Source: Aphrocallistes beatrix (Eukaryota; Porifera; Hexactinellida; Sceptrulophora; Aphrocallistidae). Taken from it: a DNA stretch of 64,000 nucleotides. The position numbers and the translations under genes are program-made. The notes beneath the pieces are model-generated. The model ran no database searches, was not told the origin of the DNA, and was given only the letters and a program-made list of their open reading frames with translations. Each line of letters opens with the position of its first letter. Position 1 is the first letter of the stretch. Positions 46,538 through 56,109 of this stretch are shown one piece after another. The stretch spans positions 2,914,001-2,978,000 of the forward strand of contig OY725490.1 of NCBI GenBank assembly GCA_963281255.1, written 5' to 3'.

Positions 46538-46644
46538 GGGGCATGCCTAATTTCCGGGACGGAACGAGACCGTCTCGGAAAATCTAGATACCTAATTTCC
46601 GGACGGGACAGGATCCCGTCCCGTCCCGAAAATTAGGCATGCCC
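46538..46644. mobile_element. GGGCATGCC hairpin element, 107-bp copy
   Basis: Termini GGGCATGCCTAATTTCCGGG and inverse, flanked by GTTAGAT at 46531-46537 and 46645-46651. The left partner of the segmental duplication lacks it. Confidence 0.8.
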
Positions 46645-46786
46645 GTTAGATTTCATGTTTTCACGGATTTTATTAATGTTAGAATGTTAATAGAAATACT
46701 ACAAGTAGCACTAGCACAACGAATATATCCAAACTATTATTATACACGCAATTTCTGGGTACCCACAAATATAAATCCGGCCATAC

Positions 46787-47860
46787 CTACAAGTTCCAAT
46801 TAAGTGAAAAATGAGAATACTTCTTAATAGGGTATTTAGAAGGGAATTTGAAACAGAATGTATGAGAGTGCTCTTGGTAAACGAGAGGATCTTTATAAAA
46901 CTGTCGAATATAGCTATCATTGGAAAATTGGAAAGGAACGTCTTGAGATATCTCTGTGATCATTTTTCTAAATGCTCTGACGAAAGGCAACCCGTTCCTC
47001 GGGTATTTCCTGTGTTGAGGATTATATGCGTTCACGGGTGTGAACATGACAACATGTCCTCGGTAGGTCAATTCCACTTTAACAACTTGGTACATCTGAC
47101 TATAAGTCCAATCACTGTCAAACAAAGTCGTAAAAGGAAGGAGAGCTTCCACTGCATCACGATGGTACGCATTGAACATCGCATCAAAATGGACAACTGT
47201 TAAGTACAATGGCATTTCAGTTCCAATGTAGGTGCGGTTTGGAGCTAGTTTCTCATTGGCTTTGATATGTGGCAGGCATGTTTCTTGATAAGATTGGTTG
47301 GTCCTTTCGGAATTGTGGTGCAACAAATAATTTGGTACTCCAACTGCTGGCTCATGTTCAATGAGAAAATTTTCAAAAGCTCGCCATGGTGATATCGATT
47401 TCCTTTCAACAGGAGTGTATTTCCCATTATAAAAAAGCTGTACATCATCATCCGCGAATACGTAATAAAGATAATCCACATTTCTAGCCTGAGCTGCCTT
47501 GTAGATCAGGTTTTTTCCTGTATTCAAGGTACTTGGGGCAGAAGAATATATGTACTGTACGTGACTCAAAGTCGAATTCAGGCATTTCTTTTTAAAACTA
47601 AAAACAATCACATCGCATCTGCATTCGTCTGGATCACCCAATAATTGATTCCCAGTTAAGAAATAATCTGGGATACATTGTTCTGTCTGGATTAGATAGA
47701 CGAAATGTTTTTTCGATGCAAACAAATTGTTGCTAAGTATTTTAAGCACATCCAACTTTTCGAAGTGCAACGCATTAAAGTACAAGCAAAATATTGCACT
47801 CCCGATCAACATGAATACCAAAGTTCTCGGTACATAAGAAAACTTTATTATTGCATACAT
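46787..47860 (-). CDS. Type II membrane, glycosyltransferase-like protein, intact copy
   Basis: 357 residues, single exon. A short N-terminus is followed by one hydrophobic segment (about 12-30, TLVFMLIGSAIFCLYFNA) with no cleavage motif, the layout of a Golgi type II enzyme. The luminal part contains FVYLIQTEQCIPDYFLTG, a YLYYVFADDDVQLF block whose Asp137-139 resembles the DxD nucleotide-sugar/metal site of GT-A folds, several N-x-S/T sites, and a long C-terminal part with TVVHFDAMFNAYHRDAVEAL and SQMYQVVKVELTYRG. I cannot place it in a named GT family, and the enzyme activity is inference. The frameshifted sister copy lies at 35626-36800. Met at 47858-47860 is the first in the frame. Confidence 0.7.
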   Translation of the reverse strand: MYAIIKFSYVPRTLVFMLIGSAIFCLYFNALHFEKLDVLKILSNNLFASKKHFVYLIQTEQCIPDYFLTGNQLLGDPDECRCDVIVFSFKKKCLNSTLSHVQYIYSSAPSTLNTGKNLIYKAAQARNVDYLYYVFADDDVQLFYNGKYTPVERKSISPWRAFENFLIEHEPAVGVPNYLLHHNSERTNQSYQETCLPHIKANEKLAPNRTYIGTEMPLYLTVVHFDAMFNAYHRDAVEALLPFTTLFDSDWTYSQMYQVVKVELTYRGHVVMFTPVNAYNPQHRKYPRNGLPFVRAFRKMITEISQDVPFQFSNDSYIRQFYKDPLVYQEHSHTFCFKFPSKYPIKKYSHFSLNWNL

Positions 47861-48260
47861 GAAGATTTCTTGAGTTGGATGGAATGAAAAATGAAATACT
47901 TAAGTAAATACAGTTATCTTAATTGCTGATTTAGGTTTTATGGGGGAATGTTAGAGATATTATAGATAGTCAATTTTTACAAGTATATATACTAATTTGT
48001 ATCGTGCATTCGATGAAGCATAGCATTCTAGACACTAAGGCAATGGCGCGCTCAACATTTTGGGGACCAGGGATTGGTTAGTTAATTAGATGTTGTATGT
48101 TGATATTTTCTATATCGTCTTGGGAAATTTGAAATTTTATGTAAAATTTATTAACTCCACCCCTTAGACATAGAAATTTTAGATTAGCTCTTGACATTTT
48201 CCACAATGAGAAAATCTGTTCGCAAGAATATGTATATATGCTACCGAATAGGATAGGAGC

Positions 48261-48465
48261 ATGGGTTTATCTCGGATTTTCCAATCCGGCACTTTTTTGG
48301 AGGTGATAAAAGTTATATGGCACCTAAACAGTGGTTTATCTTGTAATTCCAGGGGTGATAGCAACCCGGGACCAAAATCGAATCACACTGCAAGCACCTT
48401 GGCTCCTCGGACGATACCAGGCTGGCACCTATAAGTGCCGACCGAGCACCTAGATAAACCCCTGG
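48261..48465. mobile_element. hAT-type MITE with 8-bp target duplication
   Basis: Starts ATGGGTTTATCTCGG and ends AGATAAACCCCTGG. It is flanked by ATAGGAGC at 48253-48260 and 48466-48473. The paralogous sequence near 46110-46130 (GGGTAGGAGTCGGCAC) shows the empty site. Confidence 0.8.
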
Positions 48466-48609
48466 ATAGGAGCCGGCAAATATTTCGTCATTCGTTACTT
48501 TGAGATGCTAAGGGAACCGCAAATTAAATAGCTTTGCGATGTTAGTTCCTATTCTAGAGGCTGATTATAAGACTAAGGTTTGTTCCATCATGTTTCAGGA
48601 AGTATTGAA

Positions 48610-48840
48610 AAATTTAACCTTGAAAGTCCCTTCAATTTTCCAATATTCTTCGCCATTTTCCGCTTTCAATTTATAGGATTCCGTACGATATCTGTGGTAA
48701 CCTCCAAAATTCGTAGAACATTTGATTCAATTGATAGGATACAAACACATTTTGAGAATGGAATTTTATTCAATTTCTGTGTTACTATCAGAGGAACCAA
48801 AAGTGTCGGTCGACAAGCGATAATGCATTGAAACATCAAC
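48610..48840. repeat. Duplicate of 41680-41900
   Basis: Near-identical over about 220 bp (CTTGAAAGTCC, TTCAATTTTCCAATATTC, ACAAACACATTTTGAGAATG). Part of the local segmental duplications. Confidence 0.6.
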
Positions 48841-48914
48841 CAGAAGCTTGTATAAAAGGTGTGATAAAATGTATAATACATATGGTAATAATTCATTAAA
48901 ATTTACATTATCTT

Positions 48915-49900
48915 ATATATTAAAAGGCTAGGATTTTTTGCGTGTTTGTGTTGTCCGAATTGATTGAAGATTTGGCAAGCCGTAGAGATATGAAAATTGG
49001 CATGTAGGAGTCAAATGATGAGACTACGTCCTAAGATCTAAGCAATATTTTCACACCTCTGCAAAAAAAGGGAAAACAATTTTTCACACCTTTTCTATAC
49101 AATATGCACGGCTTCACTCTCACAATAGAAATCATTGTACGACGCTATAATTGACTGTCATTGTTATTAATACTTCAAAACAATAACTCTTATAGATGTG
49201 TCTCAATATTATTATAGTGTATGCGTAAGCAACCTATGGTACTCGTGCCAAATTTGGCACGCGAGCACTAAATTGATGGCAAGTTATACATATTTTCGAA
49301 TCTATATGATCAATTATTGGTTTTCTTTTGTTTACATTTGCTACATAAAGTAAACAAATTCTAAAAATGACCTAGAGAATAGCTTTAATTGTTGACCTGG
49401 GGTTTTTAGGGGTGTAGATTCCAAATATCGTATTTTCGATCTTATATGGATATATTTTGTCTACTGTGCATTCATAAAGTAAACAAATTTGAAATGGATT
49501 AGTGAAAGTATCAATATTTATCATCCACAGGTGCTTCTGAATTTGATTATATTCCCTGACGTCCACAGGGCGACTCTGCGAACACTAAGTGTTCACTAGC
49601 CGCGCTACGCAAGTGCGGCAATAAAAACGGTTATGTACATATTTTAACACTTTTATATACATATTTTCACCCCATTTGACGAATATGAGACTAGCGAAAA
49701 ATATGAGACTAGCTTCCAACGGTTGACATGGGGCTTTTAGGGATGTAGATTTCAAATATTAGACCTAATTTGTAGACGAATAAAGTTTTTTAGTAGGGAA
49801 TTATGAAACAATCAACCATCTCATTGATAGCCCGCTGGGCGACTCTGTGGACACTGCATGTCCGGAAACCGCACAATACAAGCAAGAGAAGCGCGGTTGT
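48915..49900. repeat. Interspersed repeat, possibly Helitron-like, copy 2, with duplicated ends
   Basis: 48915-49175 is collinear with 28130-28400. Two GC-rich ends follow, near 49566-49625 (GGCGACTCTGCGAACACT, GTTCACTAGCCGCGC) and 49836-49905 (GGCGACTCTGTGGACACTG, AGAAGCGCGGTTGTA). The second stretch of TTTTCAC(ACC/CCC) and GGTTGACATGGGG is a partial repeat of the first. Confidence 0.5.
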
Positions 49901-49904
49901 AAGC

Positions 49905-50160
49905 ATTTAAGTGGTCAAAATTAGATATATGTAAAATATCTTATACGAGCCACTTAGATTGACTACTTTTAAAGAGAATACATAATATTATAGCGCACAT
50001 GAATAAACATAAATATAATTCTCTCAAACCCTGACCTCCCTTACCAAACTTATCGAGATAAGGAAAGGTGTGCAAATCTGTATTGATTAGTCTTTATATC
50101 AGGCAAATAAACAGGTAATCCTATCAGTTAGTCCAAAATTAGCAATTAACTATATACTAA
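49905..50160 (-). repeat. 3' flank shared by NHL copies E and F, containing an NHL-gene scrap
   Basis: 49905-50160 and 52460-52740 are nearly identical up to the stop codons of copies E and F. Inside (about 50020-50060) lies CAAACCCTGACCTCCCTTAC, the antisense of the NHL codons for KFGKEGQG, so the flank itself carries a fragment of another family member. Confidence 0.75.
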
Positions 50161-51432
50161 TTAGAATATATGTAGACAAGCAGTATCCTTCTGATCCACG
50201 ACAATAATCCGACCTGTGTTATCTAGTGCTATTCCATACGGACGATAGAACTCTCCTAAACCCTGACCTTGATTACCAAACTTATGTATCTGCTCTCCCT
50301 CCTGACTAAATACATACACACAGTGATTATTGAAGTCACTCATAATGATGTTATATTCTCTGTCTATGTCGAAGCACCATGGATTGTTTGTTTGTTTATC
50401 ATCACCACGAGTTATGAGTATGTTGGTTAGAACGTGATCTGAACTGAACACAAACAAACACGGATCACTCTCATCTAGCACCAATACTCTGTCTCTTGGA
50501 ACCTTTACGTCACGTGGACCCGTCAACACTCCTATTCCTAGCATAGAATGGAACTTGAGATCTTCTGTGAAGATTTGGACTCTACTGTTGTCATGATCAC
50601 ACACGTAGATATTGTTATTTCTGTCAGAGACATCCAGACCACGTGGATACTTGAATTGTCCTTCTCCACTCCCTTCACTACCAACACTCTTCACTAGCTT
50701 ACCTCCTAGCTCGTACACATTCATACAGTGACCACTCAATTGTGTAACAATCACTTTGTTGAGAGAAATACAAATTCCTCTCGGGTGATTCATTTTCTCA
50801 CTAAACATAAATAGATAGTCTCCGTTACAGCTAAACACTTGTACTCGATGGTTGTCACGATCTGCTATGTAAATATTTCCAGTTTTGTAGTGTATAGCTA
50901 GACTTCTAGGATAGTTCAATTCTCCTGGAGCTTTCTGGTCTGTGTGTTTCTTACAGGAGTAAGCAGTAGGGAGGTGTTTCGTTTTGTAGTCAGGAACGAC
51001 AGGTTTGACTTGAGGAGGGAAGGTGCGAGTGAGAGAAGTGTTCGACTCACCATTAAGCTTAATACTCCCGAGCTGCTCTATGTCAGTTTCGAATAGAGGA
51101 TCCCATTCAAACTCTATTGCATGGTCTGATTGATTTGAAATTTCTGTAATTTGATCTTCGATTAATTTGTTAACACCTTCTCTCGTCTTATTTAGTTTAT
51201 TATCAGTGAGTGTGTCTGACGTCAATGATTTAATTTTGTTCAAAGCTTCCAACATTTCATTCATTTCTTGAGTCTTTTTATTAAACTCCGTTTCTATCTC
51301 TTCAACACGAGAGAGGAGGTTATTCTCTCTGACTCGTAGAGCTTCATGAGAACGCTTGAAGCTGTCTTGTATCTTCTTTCTAGTTTCTCTTATTTGCACT
51401 GTAAAGTTAGTTCTAACTTGAACACTCGCCAT
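50161..51432 (-). CDS. NHL copy E: intact coiled-coil plus six NHL repeats
   Basis: 423 residues from Met at 51430-51432 (MASVQVRTNFTVQIRETR), chosen because copies A-F all start at MAS; the frame is open 22 codons further up. Architecture is the same as copy D. Blade residues at the shared variable positions are its own: NY before the first P-x-S, RD in ADRDNHR, LS in TQLSGH, YPRG, CDHDNSR, NNPW, SDFNNH and FYRPYG. Blade 4, invariant elsewhere, here has TGPRD instead of CPRD. The 5' flank matches copy D and the 3' flank matches copy F, so the gene looks like a recombinant of two unit types. Intact, no signal peptide. Confidence 0.92.
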   Translation of the reverse strand: MASVQVRTNFTVQIRETRKKIQDSFKRSHEALRVRENNLLSRVEEIETEFNKKTQEMNEMLEALNKIKSLTSDTLTDNKLNKTREGVNKLIEDQITEISNQSDHAIEFEWDPLFETDIEQLGSIKLNGESNTSLTRTFPPQVKPVVPDYKTKHLPTAYSCKKHTDQKAPGELNYPRSLAIHYKTGNIYIADRDNHRVQVFSCNGDYLFMFSEKMNHPRGICISLNKVIVTQLSGHCMNVYELGGKLVKSVGSEGSGEGQFKYPRGLDVSDRNNNIYVCDHDNSRVQIFTEDLKFHSMLGIGVLTGPRDVKVPRDRVLVLDESDPCLFVFSSDHVLTNILITRGDDKQTNNPWCFDIDREYNIIMSDFNNHCVYVFSQEGEQIHKFGNQGQGLGEFYRPYGIALDNTGRIIVVDQKDTACLHIF

Positions 51433-51499
51433 CGAAATTTGGGTAGAATTACTAAAGGTAAATTTGTAGTATATATTGATAACATAATTAAATAACATA

Positions 51500-52450
51500 A
51501 ATCACCCAAAAATTGCACTTTTTTTCATATCATCAAAAATCTGATCCAAATGGTTCTCAATATCTACTGATATAAACATCTTATATTTCTACAAATTTAG
51601 AGTGTTCAAGGAAAATGTGAGAACCAATTTTTCGTAGAATTTGAAGACTAGAAAGATCATTTGAAAAGCAGTGGGCCCTGATTCTCGATTTTCGCTGCGT
51701 GCTAGGACACATTTTTCCCCCATAAAAATCACCATACAAACACAGTTCCAGGTCTTAGACTCGAAAAATCTTTTACAATCATTGAAAATATTCGAATTAC
51801 AATATCTAAAGACCATAATAACTAAGATTGTTTGAGAATAAGAAATTTCATACCTAATGGAGCTTGTTACAGAACTTATGAGCCACATTGTAAAGGATCT
51901 CTTTATGGTGTAGATGTGAACCGTCAATTATTTTGCGCAAAATTTCCCACTTCCGGTTTCCATAAGGTATATTCATATTTTGCTAACATATGCAATTATG
52001 CATACATACATATTTTCACACTTTAGTTTTTCTAAAGAAATTCTAGTTTTAGCTTGAAGCGAGTTCTCAACGGCTAATATAGGGCATATCAATGTGTTTA
52101 ATCCAATTTCGTGCTAAACGTAAGAAATGTGAATATATTGTGATTTTTCATTCAATGATATTCGATAAATTATATTCATATTCCTCGTGCCAAGTCACTT
52201 ACTGGAGCTGCCAGTGGTTTATTGACAGGAGTTGGACAATTTTTTGACATCTTCAGATCTCCTTAAAACGTTTTTATCGTGTTCAGCATACTCGAGAACC
52301 TAGGTAACTGTATTTGCAGTTAAAAATTCCGAGTATAATTATAAATATGATGCAGCATATACAGTTGAATGGCTAAATAAGTTGAGAAATTGTGGTTTCA
52401 AAATCATGCATCAGTTCATACCCGTGTTACTCGTTTGGTCGTTAAATATT
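51500..52450. other. Intergenic, nothing recognised
   Basis: AT-rich spacer between NHL copies E and F. Short frames on both strands (for example 51589-51927) have no family features. It includes TACATATTTTCACACTTTAG-type repeat scraps also seen near 62330. Confidence 0.4.
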
Positions 52451-52740
52451 CACATTATAAGCATTTAAGTGGTTAAAATTAGATGCATACAGGGTAAAAT
52501 ACCTTATACGAGCTGTTGAGATCTCATCACTTAGATTGACTATTTTTAAAGAGAAAACAGAGTATGGTAGCGTACATGAATGAGCATCTAAAATCTAATT
52601 CTCCCAAACCCTGACCTCCCTTACCAAACTTATCGAGATAAGGAAAGGTGTGCAAATCTGTATTGATTAGTCTGTATATCAGACAAATAAACAGGTAATC
52701 CTATCAGTTAGTCCAAAATTAGCAATTAACTATATACTAA

Positions 52741-54012
52741 TTAGAATATCTGTAGACAAGCAGTAGGCTTCTGATCCACGACAATAATCCGACCTGTATT
52801 ATCTAGTGCTATTCCATACGGACGATAGAACTCTCCCAAACCCTGACCTTGCTTACCAAACTTATGTATCTGCTCTCCCTCCTGACTAAATACATACACA
52901 CAGTGATTGTAGTAGTCACTCATAATGATGTTATATTCTCTGTCTATGTCGAAGCACCATGGACTGTTTGTTTGTTTAGCATTACCACGAGTTATGAGTC
53001 TGTTGGTTAGAACGTGATCTGAACTGAACACAAACAAACACGGATCACTCACATCTAGTACCAATACTCTGTCTCTTGGAACCTTTACGTCACGTGGACA
53101 CTTCAACACTCCTATTCCTAGCATGGAATGGAACTTGAGATCCTCTGTCAAGATTTGGACTCTATTGTTGCCATTATCACACATGTAGATATTGTTATTT
53201 CTGTCAGAGACATCCACACCATGTGGATTCTTGAATTGTCCTTCTCCACTCCCTTCACTACCAACACTCTTCACTAGCTTACCTCCTAGCTCGTACACAT
53301 TCATACAGTGACCACTGTATTGTGTAACAATCACTTTATTCAGAGAAATACAAATTCCTTCTGGGTGATTCATTTTCTCACTAAACATAAATAGATAGTC
53401 TCCGTTACAGCTAAACACTTGTACTCGATGGTTGTACTCATCTGCTATGTAAATATTTCCAGTTATGTAGTGTATAGCTAGGCTTCTAGGACTGTATAAT
53501 TCTCCTGGAGCTTTCTGGTCTGTCGGTTTCTTACAGGAGTAAGCAGTAGGGAGGTGTTTCGTCTTGTAGTCAGGGATGACAGGTTTGACTTGAGGAGGGA
53601 AGGTGCGGGTGAGAGAAGTGTTCGACTCACCATTAAGCTTAATACTCCCGAGCTGTTCTATGTCAGTTTCGAATAGAGGATCCCATTCAAACTTTATTGC
53701 GTGGTCTGATTGACTTGAAAGTTCTGTAATTTGATCTTCAATCAACTTGTTAACACCTTCTCTTGTCTTATTAAGTGGAATATCAGTGAGTTTATCTGAG
53801 CTGACTAATTTAACTGTGTTCAATGCTTCTAACAGTTTATTCATTTCTTGAGTCTTCTTATTAAATTCTGTTTCTATCTCTTCAACACGAGAGAGGAGGT
53901 TATTCTCTCTGACTCGTAGAGCTTCATGAGACCGCTTGAAGCTGTCTTGTATCTTCTTTCTTGTTTCCTTTATTTGCTCAATGAAATTAGTTTTTACTTC
54001 GGCACTCGCCAT
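52741..54012 (-). CDS. NHL copy F: intact coiled-coil plus six NHL repeats
   Basis: 423 residues, MASAEVKTNFIEQIKETRKK start at 54010-54012. The coiled coil is of the TREGVNKLIEDQITELSSQS type shared with copies C and E. Six NHL repeats follow. Variable blade residues are YS, EY (ADEYNHR), YS (TQYSGH), NPHG, CDNGNNR, NSPW, SDYYNH and FYRPYG, with VDQKPTACL at the end. The 5' flank (CATTTTTATCTAAATT) is of the A/B/C type and the 3' flank is shared with copy E. No lesion is seen. Confidence 0.92.
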   Translation of the reverse strand: MASAEVKTNFIEQIKETRKKIQDSFKRSHEALRVRENNLLSRVEEIETEFNKKTQEMNKLLEALNTVKLVSSDKLTDIPLNKTREGVNKLIEDQITELSSQSDHAIKFEWDPLFETDIEQLGSIKLNGESNTSLTRTFPPQVKPVIPDYKTKHLPTAYSCKKPTDQKAPGELYSPRSLAIHYITGNIYIADEYNHRVQVFSCNGDYLFMFSEKMNHPEGICISLNKVIVTQYSGHCMNVYELGGKLVKSVGSEGSGEGQFKNPHGVDVSDRNNNIYMCDNGNNRVQILTEDLKFHSMLGIGVLKCPRDVKVPRDRVLVLDVSDPCLFVFSSDHVLTNRLITRGNAKQTNSPWCFDIDREYNIIMSDYYNHCVYVFSQEGEQIHKFGKQGQGLGEFYRPYGIALDNTGRIIVVDQKPTACLQIF

Positions 54013-54248
54013 TTTTATCTAAATTAATTCGAGATCAATAAGTACTACAGTGGAATTCCCAGGTTGCTAATAAGGGAACAGAATTAATACAAAATCTAGA
54101 CTTGGGACTTGAAAACTGGCGAACTAATAGAGCAATATTGAAAATAGGGGAGTGGCTAATAATATGCGAACTCCACTGTGTTAATAATACATTGTGAAGA
54201 TCGATTTCCCAACTTATCCTAACCTGATCAAGACAGTTCAGATGAATG

Positions 54249-54583
54249 GCGGACACTTCGTCGCACGGACATTTCGTCGCATGAACATATCATTCTCTGA
54301 ACATTAGTGAACTTTCGTCCCTGGAATTTCATCACGCGGAATTTTAGTCCCCTGAAATCCCCCTTTCGCACCTAATTATTTCTCAATCAAAAGCCCTCAT
54401 TTTCACCCTTTTTTTCAAACATACTCCACTCCAAAAGCCTCAAATTCGGCTCCTTACACAGTATTACCCGTTTATTTAAGTCTCTGAGGTGAAATTTCCG
54501 TGAAACAGAGACGAAAATTCCGCTACCCATTGTCCAGTGACTAATGTTCAGAGGACGAAATGTCCGTACGACGAAGTGTCTGT
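54249..54583. mobile_element. TIR element with GGACACTTCGTCG ends
   Basis: Left end GGACACTTCGTCGCACGGAC then ATTTCGTCGCATGAAC. The right end is the inverse (GAGGACGAAATGTCCGTACG, ACGAAGTGTC). About 75-85 bp on each side (ATTGTGAAGATC ... CAGTTCAGATGAAT) are also directly repeated (54183-54245 and 54590-54670), so a flank was duplicated with it. No frame. Confidence 0.7.
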
Positions 54584-54784
54584 TTACCCATTGTGAAGAT
54601 CAATTTCCTAACTTTCCTTGACTTCAGAAATCCGAACGTATCCTAACCTTGATCAAAACAGTTCAGATGAATCAGTCCCCAGCAAGATATCAAGATATCA
54701 TGAGCATCTACCATTACAAAATACTACGTAACATCAGCTCAAAACTAACACTATTCAATTAGACCTAGGAATCTACTCCAATGC

Positions 54785-55150
54785 TCAATCATCAAAAAGT
54801 CCGAATCCCATATCATCATCTGACTCGTTATCACCATCATCGTCTGCAGGCTTCTCTTCCTCTTTCTTCTCCTCTGCCTTACCCTTGTCTGCAGTCCCCT
54901 TGTCCCCCTTGTCCCCCTTGGCCGCACCTCCAGAAGGGGGTGCCGCTACGGCTACGGAACCGACGTTAGATAAAAGTGCGCCGATGTCCTTCCCAACCAA
55001 TGTCTTGGACATCACGTCTGGCCAAAACGGCTCAATGTCGATGTTGGCAGCTTTACAGAGAGTGGTTATTTTCTCTGCGGTTATTTCCACCTTGTCATCG
55101 TACAGTATCAGACTGCTGTAGACTGTCGCGAGCTCAGATCTGCCTGTCAT
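54785..55150 (-). CDS. RPLP1: 60S acidic ribosomal protein P1
   Basis: 121 residues: SELATVYSSLILYDDKVEIT, AEKITTLCKAANIDIEPFWP and GKDIGALLSNVGSVA form the N-terminal dimerisation domain. An alanine/glycine hinge and a charged Lys/Glu/Asp stretch follow, ending in the universal stalk tail ESDDDMGFGLFDD that recruits elongation factors. It is slightly longer than typical P1 because of the extra GDKGDKGTADKGK hinge. Start MTGRSELA at 55148-55150. Single exon here. First of three small same-strand genes within 2.5 kb. Confidence 0.96.
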   Translation of the reverse strand: MTGRSELATVYSSLILYDDKVEITAEKITTLCKAANIDIEPFWPDVMSKTLVGKDIGALLSNVGSVAVAAPPSGGAAKGDKGDKGTADKGKAEEKKEEEKPADDDGDNESDDDMGFGLFDD

Positions 55151-55722
55151 CTCTGAATATTGAATGGAATACTGTTCTATTCAAAAATAGTATAAAATTG
55201 AGACACTAATATCCATACATTTAAATAGTCATGTATAGTTATAATTTAGTCTAAAATTAGTTACTGTTCTAATTATAGAAACTCTCAATCAGATTACAAA
55301 GGAAAGTACGTTGTCGTATCTAGGGTTTATTAGTTCATCAAGTGAAGCTATTCAATACGGCGAGTTTTCTGGTGAAAAAATTCAGTTTTGCTTATACATT
55401 TTAAAAATATTAAAATAAATTAAAGACTTATCTACCTCACATAAATTTTATTACCTCTCACATACTTGAACTTTGTTGGATTTTAGGAGAAAATCTTAGA
55501 TTTTCAATTATTTCTCTGGATTTTAAATGAAAAATAAACAGAGAGATTGGTAGGTGCTTAAATTGACCCAAAATCTCTGAATTCAGTGTAAATACCAGAA
55601 TGATCCAGGGATCCGGGATGGTTGGTAAATATGCTCTCGATTCTCAACCAGTTTAACCAAAAAGTATTCATCCATCAGAAGTTCATTAATTCATTAATAA
55701 CAGAAATAGAATTGTAAGATTA

Positions 55723-56109
55723 TTAATCTTCCCCAAACGCCGCTGTCGACTCCTGACTCAACTCAGCCTTCTTTCTTAAAATATCATCTTTGGGAATTAA
55801 TTTTAAATTGTCAGGATATTCATTTTCAAAACTTATCTCTCCAATCAAGACGATGTTCTCACTTCTGATAAGGAATATTCCCAGAGGAATTTCACCATAC
55901 TCCTCCCCAATGTGAATCCGCTCAATCGTTTTATGCAGTATGATCGTACCGAACTGATCGAAGCTCCGTAAGAATCCGATATAGATGGAACCGTCCCGAA
56001 GGAGAGTCATCACTTTCCTGTCTACGAATTTGATGAGGATTGCTATAGAGGTCACTCCTTCTGGATCTAACGACAATATCTCTTGCTCTCGATCTGCTAT
56101 ATCTGTCAT
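55723..56109 (-). CDS. LSM1: U6 snRNA-associated Sm-like protein LSm1
   Basis: 128 residues, single exon. The Sm1 motif lies at about 25-65 (KFVDRKVMTLLRDGSIYIGF, SFDQFGTIILHKTIERIHIG) and the Sm2 motif at about 77-93 (GIFLIRSENIVLIGEISFEN). ERIHIGEEYGEIPLGIFLIR is the diagnostic LSm1 stretch. LSm1 is the subunit specific to the cytoplasmic LSm1-7 ring that binds deadenylated mRNA with Pat1 and promotes decapping. The C-terminal helix is shorter than in human LSm1. Start at 56107-56109. Confidence 0.95.
   Translation of the reverse strand: MTDIADREQEILSLDPEGVTSIAILIKFVDRKVMTLLRDGSIYIGFLRSFDQFGTIILHKTIERIHIGEEYGEIPLGIFLIRSENIVLIGEISFENEYPDNLKLIPKDDILRKKAELSQESTAAFGED

Larger units (their letters stand above)
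45500..47960 (-). repeat. Segmental duplication, right copy (partner 34060-36900)
   Basis: See the left copy. This copy carries the intact glycosyltransferase-like gene and a private GGGCATGCC hairpin insertion (46538-46644). Confidence 0.8.

Noticed and set aside
51589-51927. 112-residue minus-strand frame between NHL copies E and F
   Set aside because: No motif, domain or homologous copy in the window; composition matches the AT-rich spacer.
10311-54012. Calling the NHL copies TRIM proteins
   Set aside because: Neither RING nor B-box cysteine/histidine motifs are encoded in or immediately upstream of any copy; only the coiled coil and NHL parts are present.
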